Assembly: GCF_028532485.1 (NCBI RefSeq)
Contig: NZ_CP116942.1
Coordinates: 3,162,001-3,226,000, forward strand
Length of the DNA stretch: 64,000 bases
Direction of reading: 5' to 3'
Source: Iamia majanohamensis
GTDB lineage: Bacteria > Actinomycetota > Acidimicrobiia > Acidimicrobiales > Iamiaceae
Part shown: positions 56,741-64,000 of the stretch, piece after piece
Layout of the letters: each line of letters opens with the position of its first letter
Position numbering within the stretch: the stretch's first letter is position 1
Position numbers and translations under genes: made by a program
Notes under the pieces: model-generated
What the model was told of the DNA's origin: nothing
The model's input: only the letters and a program-made list of their open reading frames with translations
Databases searched by the model: none

Positions 56741-58560
56741 CTCCGCTCACCCCCCACCAGGCGCTGGACCCCTCGTCGGGCCAGTCGAGCGGTCAGTGCC
56801 GCCGCCGGGAGCGGGTCGTCCCAGCGGACCACGGCCCGCACGCGCCCGGGCGCCCGTCCGAAGGAGCGCCGGTCGGCGAGGGCGGTGCGCCACCCGCCGG
56901 GCTCCTCGGCCACGCGCTGGAGCCATGCGCTCCCCACCCAGGCGGTGGCCGGCCGCCACGGGGGCAGGCGGGCCGGGTGCAGCCCGGCGGTCAGCTCCCG
57001 GTAGGCCATCAGCACGGTGTCCCGACCTGCCGCGGCGGCGAGGAAGTGGATCGCCTCCAGACGGGGGTTGTACTCGATGAAGCGAAGGCGCCCGTCGGCG
57101 CGCACGACCTCGATCCCTCCCAGCCCCGTGGCCCCCGACGCCGCCGCGAAGGCCTCTGCGGCCTCGGCCACGTCCGGGAGGTCGTCGGCCTCGCCCCACA
57201 CCATCACACCTCCGTCGGCCCCCGCCTGACGTCGCTTCCGGCCGGTGGCGACCACGAAGGAGGTCCCGTCGGCGCTCCTCCAGGTGATGCCCAGCTCGAC
57301 GGCCTCGTCGGGCGCCTCCACCTCCTCCTGCACCACCACACGCGCGCCCGCGGCGAGGAGCGCCCGGAGCAGCGGTCGCAGCGCACCGCGCTCGCGGACG
57401 GCGACGACCTTGAGGGCGGCCGAGCCCGAGGAGTCCCAGCGACAAGGGCGCACGACGACGGGCAGCGGCAGGTCGTCGGCGGCGCCGATGCCGGCCTCGT
57501 CGGTCACCTCCACCCACCTCGGGACGTCCAGGCCGGCCCGGCTCGCGAGCGCGAAGGCGCGCGGCTTCTCGAGGAGGTCGGGGACGACGTCCTCCGGCGG
57601 GAGGCAGGGCCGGTAGCGCTCGGGCAGGCGGCGGCGGGCGCCGTGGAGCATCTCCAGGGTGCGGTCGCTCGTCGGGATGACGGGCACGGGCCCGGGGCCG
57701 GGCACGGTGCGGTCCATCCAGCGCACCAGGTCGTCGATGGCGGCGTCGCCGCGGCTCGGGTCGAGGTCGACGGCCCACGTGCACGACCGGCTGCGACCGA
57801 AGACGGCCGCGCCGGAGCCGATCGTGGCCACGCCCACCGGCACCCCGGCGCGGGCGAGCGATCGGGCGGCGTGCAGGGAGGACCCCCAGACCTCCTCGGC
57901 GAGGAGGACGCAGGCGGGTGCCGCGGCCGGCCACGGCTGGTCCGGCGGCCCGGACCACCAGGGCTCGAGCCGCTCCCGGGGGCGAGGTCGGTCGAGGACG
58001 ACGTCGGTGACCAGCTCGCCGCTGCGGTGCCACCCGACCCGCTGGAGCGAACGGATCGAGGCCACGTTCCAGTCGTAGACGAGGCCCCACAGGAGATCCG
58101 TCGGCGGTTGGGCCGCGGCGTAGGCCCAGATGAGGTGGGAGAGGAGGGCGCGGCCCCGGTGACCCTCGGCCACGAAGCTCCGGCACGAGAAGTGCTCGTC
58201 GTCGGGGACCTCGACGGTGCGTCCCAGCTCGGGCACGGTGAGCGTCCCGCGCGTCATCCAGGAGCTGGCCACCACGGAGTCGCCGTCGCGGGCGACGATG
58301 CAGGTGGCGCCCTGCCTGCGGAGCACGGCCAGGTCCTCCCGGGTCAGGTGGGGAGAGGTGCCGAGGACCTCGCCGGCGTCGGCTGCGTCGAGCAGCTCGA
58401 TGGCGGTCGGGGGTGGTCCCGGCGACCGGTGGTCCCCGACGACGGCGCCCCAGCGGCCCATGGCGACGCGACGGTGCACCGCCTTGCGGTAGACGAGGCG
58501 GGCCGTGCCCCCGACCCCGGACCCCTCGAGGGCGGCCAGGCGGCCGCGCCCACGGGCCAC
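56737..58560 (-). CDS. GNAT acetyltransferase / ATP-grasp ligase fusion, 607 aa
   Basis: Two enzymes in one chain. Residues about 40-195 are a GNAT domain: CIVARDGDSVVASSWMTRG, then HRGRALLSHLIWAYAAA (acetyl-CoA loop) and SIRSLQRVGWHRSGE. Residues about 215-600 are an ATP-grasp fold: a pre-ATP domain (CVLLAEEVWGSSLHAARSL, PVIPTSDRTLEML), the ATP-binding strand PLPVVVRPCRWDSSG, QEEVEAPDEAVELGITW, and metal-ligand residues near GLGGIEVVRADGRLRFIEYNPRLEA. ATP-grasp ligases join a carboxylate to an amine or similar group, so the protein may attach an amino acid or acyl group to a sugar. Start GTG 58560 lies 5 bases after the exporter stop; a later start is possible. Confidence 0.8.
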   Translation of the reverse strand: MARGRGRLAALEGSGVGGTARLVYRKAVHRRVAMGRWGAVVGDHRSPGPPPTAIELLDAADAGEVLGTSPHLTREDLAVLRRQGATCIVARDGDSVVASSWMTRGTLTVPELGRTVEVPDDEHFSCRSFVAEGHRGRALLSHLIWAYAAAQPPTDLLWGLVYDWNVASIRSLQRVGWHRSGELVTDVVLDRPRPRERLEPWWSGPPDQPWPAAAPACVLLAEEVWGSSLHAARSLARAGVPVGVATIGSGAAVFGRSRSCTWAVDLDPSRGDAAIDDLVRWMDRTVPGPGPVPVIPTSDRTLEMLHGARRRLPERYRPCLPPEDVVPDLLEKPRAFALASRAGLDVPRWVEVTDEAGIGAADDLPLPVVVRPCRWDSSGSAALKVVAVRERGALRPLLRALLAAGARVVVQEEVEAPDEAVELGITWRSADGTSFVVATGRKRRQAGADGGVMVWGEADDLPDVAEAAEAFAAASGATGLGGIEVVRADGRLRFIEYNPRLEAIHFLAAAAGRDTVLMAYRELTAGLHPARLPPWRPATAWVGSAWLQRVAEEPGGWRTALADRRSFGRAPGRVRAVVRWDDPLPAAALTARLARRGVQRLVGGERR

Positions 58561-58565
58561 GGTGG

Positions 58566-60335
58566 CTAGAGGCCGGCGAGGCGGGACACCTCGCGGTAGT
58601 AGGCGGACCGCGACTGCAGCTCGGCGGCGGTGCCGATCGAGGCGAGGGTGCCCTCCTGGAGGATGACCAGGCGGTCGCAGATGGTGAGCGTCGAGAGCCG
58701 GTGGGCGACGATCACCATGGTGACGCGACCCTTCAGCGCCGCCAGGGTCTGGCCGATGGCGGCCTCGGACTCCCCGTCGAGGGCACTGGTCGGCTCGTCG
58801 AGGACGAGGAGGTCGGGACGACCGGCGAGGGCGCGGGCGATGCAGATGCGCTGGCGCTGCCCCCCGGAGAGCCGCCCGCCGAGCTCGCCCACCGGCGAGT
58901 CCAGCCCGAGCGGGAGGTCGGCCACGAACTCCTCCACCCGCGCCTCCCGGGCCGCCCGGGCGACGTCGTCGTCGTCGAGGTCGCGCAGGAACCGGATGTT
59001 GTCGGCGATGGAGCCGTGGACGAGCCGGGGCTCCTGGGGCACGATCGCCGTCCTCCGGTGCCACTCCTCGTCGTCGACCTCGCGCAGCGGCACGCCGTTG
59101 ACGGTGACCTCGCCGGCGGTCGGCTCGTAGAGCCGCAGCAGCACGTTGACGAGGGTGCTCTTGCCCGCCCCGGACGGGCCGACGACGCCGATGGTCTCCC
59201 CGGCCCCGACGACGAGGCTGAGGTCGCGGAGGGCCGAGCCCGACGCACCCTCGTAGCCGAAGCCCACCTGGCGGAGCTCGATGCTCCGGATCTCACCCAC
59301 CGCCGTCGTCCCCTGGTGACGGGGGGCGTCGGAGTAGCTGTCGAGCAGCTCGACCAGCCGATCGACGTAGGGCCGCATCTCCGCCTGCTGCTGCAGGCCG
59401 GTGAGGACCTGCTGGCCGTAGGAGAGGGAGCGCACGAGCAGCAGGACCACGGCGCCGATCGCGGCCAGGTCGTCGACCTCGATGCTGGTGAGCACGAGCA
59501 GGCCCACGATGACCAGGGCGAGCGCCAGGCCCTGGTAGAGCCGGGGGGTGAAGGCGGCGAGGAAGCGGGACGTGTAGAACTGGTCGGCCACCTCGGCGTC
59601 CCGCCGGCGCAGCCGCTCGCCGGCCTCGCCGGCCACGCCGAACACGGCCAGCTCGCGCGACAGCAGCACCGACTCGGTCGCCCCCTCGGCGTAGTCCCGG
59701 CGTTGGTGGGTGAGTCGCTGGGCCGCAGCCCGGGTGCGCATCGTGGCCGGGCGCAGGATCAGCACCAGCAGCGCGCCCACGACCGACAGCGCCACCGCCG
59801 TGAGGGGGTTCACCACGAGCGCGGCCACGGCGAAGCTCGAGAGGCTGAGCACGGCGGCGAGGAGGGTGGCCAGCGCGGCGAAGGCCTGGGTGAAGCGGTC
59901 CACGTAGGTCGTCAGCGCCTCCTGGAGGGACGCCACCCGGTCCCGGGACTTCCGCTCGTAGGACGCGGCGTGGAACGCGCGCAGGAGCTCCTGGCGGGCC
60001 CGCAGCGAGGCCGACGCGCTCACGCCGGCGATCGCCCGGGCCAGGAGGTAGGTGAGCAGGATGCCGAGCAGGAGGAGGACGCCGGCGAGGACGAGCACGA
60101 GCGTGGTCGACAGCGACACGCCCGCCAGGCCCACGTCGTCGCGACCCTCGTTGACGGCCACGGCGACGCCGGTGACGAGGACCAGGATCGCCGCCTCGCT
60201 CAGGCCGGCCAGGAACGACAGCACCCCGATGCCGACGAGCCGGCGCCGGGCCCGGGGGTGGAACCGGTCGAGGACCGCCAGGATGCGCGCCGAGTCGTTC
60301 CCCCTGGCTGCGTTGCTGTCGGCGTCGCCGCTCAC
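58566..60335 (-). CDS. ABC exporter with fused membrane and ATPase domains, 589 aa
   Basis: A half-transporter of the MsbA/lipid-and-glycan exporter layout. Six membrane helices lie in residues 20-330 (for example LVGIGVLSFLAGLSEAAILV, LVLVLAGVLLLLGILLTYLL), followed by the nucleotide-binding domain with Walker A VVGPSGAGKSTLVN, signature LSGGQRQRICIARAL, Walker B LLVLDEPTSALD and H-loop VIVAHRLST. It likely acts as a homodimer exporting a lipid-linked sugar. GTG 60335 is used. It lies in the operon between the epimerase and the GNAT/ATP-grasp gene. Confidence 0.9.
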   Translation of the reverse strand: MSGDADSNAARGNDSARILAVLDRFHPRARRRLVGIGVLSFLAGLSEAAILVLVTGVAVAVNEGRDDVGLAGVSLSTTLVLVLAGVLLLLGILLTYLLARAIAGVSASASLRARQELLRAFHAASYERKSRDRVASLQEALTTYVDRFTQAFAALATLLAAVLSLSSFAVAALVVNPLTAVALSVVGALLVLILRPATMRTRAAAQRLTHQRRDYAEGATESVLLSRELAVFGVAGEAGERLRRRDAEVADQFYTSRFLAAFTPRLYQGLALALVIVGLLVLTSIEVDDLAAIGAVVLLLVRSLSYGQQVLTGLQQQAEMRPYVDRLVELLDSYSDAPRHQGTTAVGEIRSIELRQVGFGYEGASGSALRDLSLVVGAGETIGVVGPSGAGKSTLVNVLLRLYEPTAGEVTVNGVPLREVDDEEWHRRTAIVPQEPRLVHGSIADNIRFLRDLDDDDVARAAREARVEEFVADLPLGLDSPVGELGGRLSGGQRQRICIARALAGRPDLLVLDEPTSALDGESEAAIGQTLAALKGRVTMVIVAHRLSTLTICDRLVILQEGTLASIGTAAELQSRSAYYREVSRLAGL

Positions 60336-60450
60336 CGGCCCCCCCAGGCTGTCCTGGGCCCCACCCTCCCACAGCGCAGGCCCTCCTCGGGCACCGGGGA
60401 GGGCCGGGTCCGGGGCCGGCCCACCGGCTCGGCGTCGGGCGACCGGAGGG

Positions 60451-61383
60451 TCAACCCTGCTGCTCCGCGAACCAGTCGACGGTGGCACGCAGCCCGGCGT
60501 CGAGGTCGACCGGCTCGACGTCGGCGAAGAGCGACCGCAGCACCCCGCTGTCGGCCTGGCTGTGGGGGACGTCGCCGGCGCGGACCGGCTGGTGGTCGCG
60601 GGCCACCGGGTGCCCGAGGATCCCCTCGAGACGACCGATGAGGTCGAGCAGCGAGGTGCGCGTCCCGAACGCCAGGTTGACCGGGCCGTCGTGGCAGACC
60701 CGCCCGACCACGGCCTCGGCGAGCACCGCGGCGACGGTGCCGACGTAGGTGAAGTCGCGGGTCTGGGAGCCGTCGCCGTGCACGGGGAGCGGGGCCCCGC
60801 GCCGGGCGGCGTCGACGAAGACGGGGACCACCGCGGCGTAGGCGTGGCCTGCGGGCTGCAGCGGACCGAACACGTTGAAGAAGCGCAGGGCGAGCACACC
60901 GGTGCCGAAGCTCCGCTGCCAGGCGAGGGCGTAGGACTCCGTCGCCAGCTTGGAGGCGGCGTAGGGGCTGACCGGCATGGGCACCTGGTCCTCCCGCTTC
61001 GGGAGGGTCGGGTTGGCGCCGTAGACCGACGACGAGGAGGCCACCACGACGTGGTCGACCCCCTCGGCCCGGGCCGCCTCGAGCACGCGGACGGTGCCCG
61101 ACGCGTTGACCCGGTGGGACGCCTCGGGGTCGGCGAGGGACCGGGGGACCGACGGACGGGCCGCGAGGTGCACGATGCTCGCGGCGCCGGCCACCTCGGC
61201 GCGGAGGGACTCCTCGTCGAGCACGTCGCCGCGGACGAGCCGGGCCGAGGTGCCGTCGAGGTTCTCGGCCACCCCCGTCGACAGGTCGTCGTAGGCGACC
61301 ACGTCGGTCGCTCCGGCGCGCGCGAGGGCGCGGCAGAGGTTGGCCCCGATGAAGCCGGCCCCCCCGGTGACGACGACCTTCAC
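60451..61383 (-). CDS. NAD-dependent nucleotide-sugar epimerase (GalE/WbpP-like), 310 aa
   Basis: An extended SDR with VTGGAGFIGANLCRALA, VHLAARPSVPRSLADP, the catalytic VASSSSVYG and YAASKLATE, and ALRFFNVFGPLQPAGHAYAAV. The group includes UDP-glucose and UDP-N-acetylglucosamine 4-epimerases. GTG 61383 starts the Rossmann fold. It lies 39 bases after the UDP-sugar dehydrogenase gene, so the pair may supply an epimerised UDP-uronic acid. Confidence 0.87.
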   Translation of the reverse strand: MKVVVTGGAGFIGANLCRALARAGATDVVAYDDLSTGVAENLDGTSARLVRGDVLDEESLRAEVAGAASIVHLAARPSVPRSLADPEASHRVNASGTVRVLEAARAEGVDHVVVASSSSVYGANPTLPKREDQVPMPVSPYAASKLATESYALAWQRSFGTGVLALRFFNVFGPLQPAGHAYAAVVPVFVDAARRGAPLPVHGDGSQTRDFTYVGTVAAVLAEAVVGRVCHDGPVNLAFGTRTSLLDLIGRLEGILGHPVARDHQPVRAGDVPHSQADSGVLRSLFADVEPVDLDAGLRATVDWFAEQQG

Positions 61384-61422
61384 CGGGTGGGCCCGGTGAC
61401 CGGCGAGGGACGGAGGTCCACC

Positions 61423-62685
61423 TCAGAGGCGCTCGACATGGTCGCCATCTAACACGCCCCGGGTGTCGAGGACCCAGGGCGCCCGGTCGAGCGGACCGAG
61501 GTCGATGTCGTCGTGGTCCACCAGCAGGACGACGCCATCCGCCTCCCCCACCCCCGAGAGGTCCTCGGCCACCTCCGAGGCGTGGAGGGCGAGGAAGCCG
61601 GGGTCGACGTGCGGGTCGACGGCCACGACCCTCGCGCCCCGGGCCAGGAGGAGGTCGGCCAGGTGCACCGTGGGCGACTCGCGCGCGTCGCCGGTGTTGC
61701 GCTTGTAGGCGTACCCCACCAGCACGATGGTCGAGCCGTTGATGCTGCGTCGGTGCCGGTTCAGCACGCGGTTGACCCGGCGGACGACGTAGTCCGGCAT
61801 GTGGCCGTTGACGTCGTTGGCCAGCTCCACGAAGCGGAACGGGGTGCCGAGGGTCTGCTCGACCTTCCAGGAGAGGTAGCTCGGGTCGATCGGCAGGCAG
61901 TGCCCCCCGACCCCGGGTCCCGGGGTGAAGGGCAGGAAGCCGAAGGGCTTGGTGGAGGCCGCCCGGATGACCTCCCAGATGTCGACGTCGAGGTCGTCGG
62001 CGAACATGGCCAGCTCGTTGACCAGGGCGATGTTCACGTGCCGGAAGGTGTTCTCGAGCAGCTTGCACATCTCCGCCTCCTTGGGTCCGGAGACGGCGAC
62101 GGTGCGCTCGACGAGGCGCCCGTAGAGGTCCTCCACCGCCGCCAGCGACCGGGCGTCGACCCCCGAGACGACCTTGGGCGTGCGCTCGAAGGTCCAGGTC
62201 GGGTTGCCCGGGTCGATGCGCTCCGGGCTGTAGCCGAGGTGGAAGTCGGCCCCGGGGCGGAGCCCGGAGCGCTCCTGGATGCGGGACCCGACGACCTCCT
62301 CGGTCGTGCCCGGGTAGGTGGTGGACTCGAGCACGACGGTGCACCCCGGGCGGGCGGCCCGTCCCAGCTCGTCGGCCGCGGCCTCGACGAAGCTGAGGTC
62401 GGGCAGGCGCTCGCGCAGCGGCGTGGGCACGGTGATCACGGCCACGTCGAAGTCCGCGAGGCGGGCGGCGTCGCCCGTCGGGTGGTAGCGGCCCGAGCCC
62501 AGCGCCGCCTGCAGGCGGTCGTCCCCGACGTCCTCGACGTAGGAGGCGCCCCGGGCCAGCTCCTGCACGCGTCGGGGGTCGACCTCGAAGCCGACCACGT
62601 CGTAGCCCACCTCGACGGCGCGCAGGGCGAGGGGCAGACCCACGTAGCCCTGCCCCATCACGACCAGCTTGCCGGGTGTCGCCAT
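61423..62685 (-). CDS. UDP-sugar 6-dehydrogenase (WecC/UDP-ManNAc dehydrogenase type), 420 aa
   Basis: An NAD-dependent four-electron dehydrogenase that oxidises a nucleotide sugar to the uronic acid. VVMGQGYVGLPLALRAVEVG is the NAD site; ESTTYPGTTEEVV and SPERIDPGN are family motifs; the catalytic Cys is in GPGVGGHCLPIDPSYL. NTGDARESP in the C-terminal domain is typical. The short form with SPERIDPGN fits UDP-N-acetylmannosamine or GlcNAc dehydrogenases. ATG 62685 has GAGG upstream. It is the first gene of the five-gene operon and diverges from the acyl-CoA synthetase across 138 bases. Confidence 0.89.
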   Translation of the reverse strand: MATPGKLVVMGQGYVGLPLALRAVEVGYDVVGFEVDPRRVQELARGASYVEDVGDDRLQAALGSGRYHPTGDAARLADFDVAVITVPTPLRERLPDLSFVEAAADELGRAARPGCTVVLESTTYPGTTEEVVGSRIQERSGLRPGADFHLGYSPERIDPGNPTWTFERTPKVVSGVDARSLAAVEDLYGRLVERTVAVSGPKEAEMCKLLENTFRHVNIALVNELAMFADDLDVDIWEVIRAASTKPFGFLPFTPGPGVGGHCLPIDPSYLSWKVEQTLGTPFRFVELANDVNGHMPDYVVRRVNRVLNRHRRSINGSTIVLVGYAYKRNTGDARESPTVHLADLLLARGARVVAVDPHVDPGFLALHASEVAEDLSGVGEADGVVLLVDHDDIDLGPLDRAPWVLDTRGVLDGDHVERL

Positions 62686-62823
62686 CGTCCTCGTGCCCCC
62701 TCGGGCCGACGGCGCCGGCCCGGCGGTCGAGGGTAGTGGCCGCCGCGAGGGCGCCCGGCGGCCCGGGGTCGGGCTCGCCCTACACTCCCTCACCGCCCCA
62801 CCGCGACCCCGAGAGGCCCGCAC

Positions 62824-64000
62824 ATGCCGACCGCAGGATGGAACTTCGCCGAGGTCTGGGAGGCCATCGCGGACCAGATCCCCGATGCCCCGGCGCAGGT
62901 CCAGGGTGATCGGCGCTTCACCTGGGCGGAGATGGACCGACGGGCCGACGGCATCGCCCGGGCCCTGCTCGACGGCGGAGCCGGGGAGCAGGACAAGGTC
63001 GCCCAGTACCTCTACAACGGACCCGAGTACCTCGAGTCGATGTTCGGCATCTGGAAGGCGGGGCTCGCGCCGGTCAACACGAACTACCGCTACGCCGACG
63101 ACGAGCTCGTCTACCTCTGGGACAACGCCGACGCCGTCGCCGTGGTGTTCCACGGGACCTTCGAGGAGACCATCGAGCGGATCCGCGACCGGGTGCCCCG
63201 CATCCGCACCTGGCTCTGGGTCGACGACGGGTCCGGTCCGTGCCCGACCTGGGCGCAGCCCTACGAGGAGGCGGCGGCGCAGGGCGGGGGCCGGGTCGTC
63301 GCGCCCTGGGGACGCAGCGGCGACCACCTGTACATGCTCTACACCGGCGGCACGACCGGGATGCCGAAGGGCGTCATGTGGCGCCAGGACGACCTGTTCC
63401 GCAACCTCGTGGGGTCGGCCGTCGATCGGACGGTGCGCGAGGGCCCGGCCGACCTCGCCTCGGTGCGGGAGCGGGTGACGGGTCCGGGCATGGTCGGGCT
63501 GCCGGCCTGCCCGCTCATGCACGGCACGGGGTGCATGACGCAGCTGATCATCCTCTCCGGGGGCGGGTGCGTGGTCACGCTCGAGTCGCGGCACCTCGAC
63601 GTGCCCGAGCTGCTGGACACCATCGACCGCGAGGCCGTCAACCTCATCGCCATCGTGGGCGACGCCTTCGCCAAGCCCATCAACCGCGCCCTCGAGGCCG
63701 AGCCGGGGCGCTGGGACCTCTCGTCGCTGCTGGCGGTGACGTCGTCGGGGGTGATGTTCTCCGAGCCGGTCAAGCAGACCCTCCTCGGCCACGCCGGCAG
63801 CGCCATGATCATCGACGCCTTCAGCTCCTCGGAGGCGGTCGGCATGGGCCAGTCGGTCTCCGCGGCCGGCGCCGAGGTCCAGACCGCCACCTTCACCGTG
63901 GGGGAGAACACCCGGGTCCTCGACGACGACGGACGCGACGTCGAGCCCGGCTCCGGCCAGGTCGGCCGGGTCGCCGTGGGGGGCTTCCAGCCCATCGGCT
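62824..64000 (+). CDS. AMP-forming acyl-CoA synthetase (FadD-like), runs off the right edge
   Basis: About 392 codons are visible. The N-terminal part has VWEAIADQIPDAPAQVQGDR and FTWAEMDRRADGIARALL; the AMP-binding motif is YTGGTTGMPKGVMW near residue 175; LPACPLMHGTGCM, ESRHLDVPELLDTI and DAFSSSEAVGMGQSV match actinobacterial FadD enzymes of the FadD19 group, which activate fatty or sterol side-chain acids as CoA esters. The C-terminal domain with the catalytic Lys is outside the window. ATG 62824 has GAGAGG about six bases upstream; TACACT near 62781 may be the -10. Confidence 0.88.
   Translation, partial: MPTAGWNFAEVWEAIADQIPDAPAQVQGDRRFTWAEMDRRADGIARALLDGGAGEQDKVAQYLYNGPEYLESMFGIWKAGLAPVNTNYRYADDELVYLWDNADAVAVVFHGTFEETIERIRDRVPRIRTWLWVDDGSGPCPTWAQPYEEAAAQGGGRVVAPWGRSGDHLYMLYTGGTTGMPKGVMWRQDDLFRNLVGSAVDRTVREGPADLASVRERVTGPGMVGLPACPLMHGTGCMTQLIILSGGGCVVTLESRHLDVPELLDTIDREAVNLIAIVGDAFAKPINRALEAEPGRWDLSSLLAVTSSGVMFSEPVKQTLLGHAGSAMIIDAFSSSEAVGMGQSVSAAGAEVQTATFTVGENTRVLDDDGRDVEPGSGQVGRVAVGGFQPIG

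Noticed and set aside
1-64000. tRNA or rRNA genes, integrases and transposases
   Set aside because: I scanned for T-loop-like GGTTCGAATCC patterns and for recombinase motifs in the translations and found none convincing; GTTCG at the repeat ends is part of the palindromes.

Overview
The window is very GC-rich DNA (about three quarters G+C by eye), densely coding on both strands, with frequent GTG starts and ATGA/GTGA stop-start overlaps. The mix of a complete SUF iron-sulfur system, HxlR and MarR regulators, flavin-dependent luciferase-like oxidoreductases, a WS/DGAT acyltransferase, MaoC and SDR lipid enzymes, DUF3039, a VanW protein and a long-form RmlA points to a high-GC actinobacterium. 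An Acidimicrobiia/Iamia-like lineage is my best guess; that is inference. There are no rRNA or tRNA genes, no integrase or transposase and no CRISPR array, so this looks like ordinary chromosome rather than an island.

Layout. 1-2141: the start of ung (minus), a metallo-beta-lactamase (MBL) fold hydrolase, a small unknown gene and several palindromic repeats. 2142-4723: sufC-sufS-sufU. 4735-9542: a HAD phosphatase/mutase and a GH65 phosphorylase-type enzyme, separated by a DUF2127 membrane protein and a lipoprotein. 9563-15465 (minus): sufB, a TIMP-like secreted protein, a Cys-rich small protein, sufD (apparent CTG start), a Rieske protein, a second sufC, a YdeI-like protein and a pterin dehydratase. 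15651-21232: an anchored protein, an HtrA-like protease divergent from an HxlR regulator across a perfect palindrome, then an LLM monooxygenase, an aldo/keto reductase and a Gfo/Idh/MocA oxidoreductase. 21296-23851 (minus): a DNA methyltransferase followed by an unknown gene, a possible restriction-modification pair.

23968-32509 is a polysaccharide synthesis and export locus: a coiled-coil methyltransferase, a GT4 enzyme, a fused double GT4, a Wzm/Wzt-type ABC exporter and an FkbM methyltransferase. 32637-39237 holds MaoC and SDR lipid enzymes, a VanW protein, a WS/DGAT acyltransferase and a geranylgeranyl-reductase-type flavoprotein. 39422-42108 holds EthD, nitronate monooxygenase, DUF3039 and queuosine-precursor-transporter genes. 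42169-45278 encodes a large protein with a WXG-like N-terminus and EF-hand-like segments, coupled to a lipoprotein. 45471-48908 (minus) is rmlACBD for dTDP-L-rhamnose, preceded by an LLM oxidoreductase and an SH3-like small protein. 50513-52290 is a MarR-MFS pair. 52313-62685 is a second glycan locus: sulfotransferase, acyl-CoA dehydrogenase, CelD-type acetyltransferase, and a minus-strand operon of UDP-sugar dehydrogenase, epimerase, ABC exporter, GNAT/ATP-grasp fusion and GT4. An acyl-CoA synthetase runs off the right end.

The rhamnose, UDP-sugar, glycosyltransferase and exporter genes together suggest a decorated surface glycan. The two suf clusters are linked by a shared 26-bp imperfect palindrome in front of sufC and sufB. 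The main non-coding signals are: several families of tandem ~43-64-nt palindromic repeats in intergenic gaps; a dispersed ~150-nt structured element behind two envelope genes, with compensatory stem changes; and a hexamer of the form [T/C]A-N-N-N-T (a few looser) sitting exactly six bases before many start codons, as expected for leaderless transcripts.
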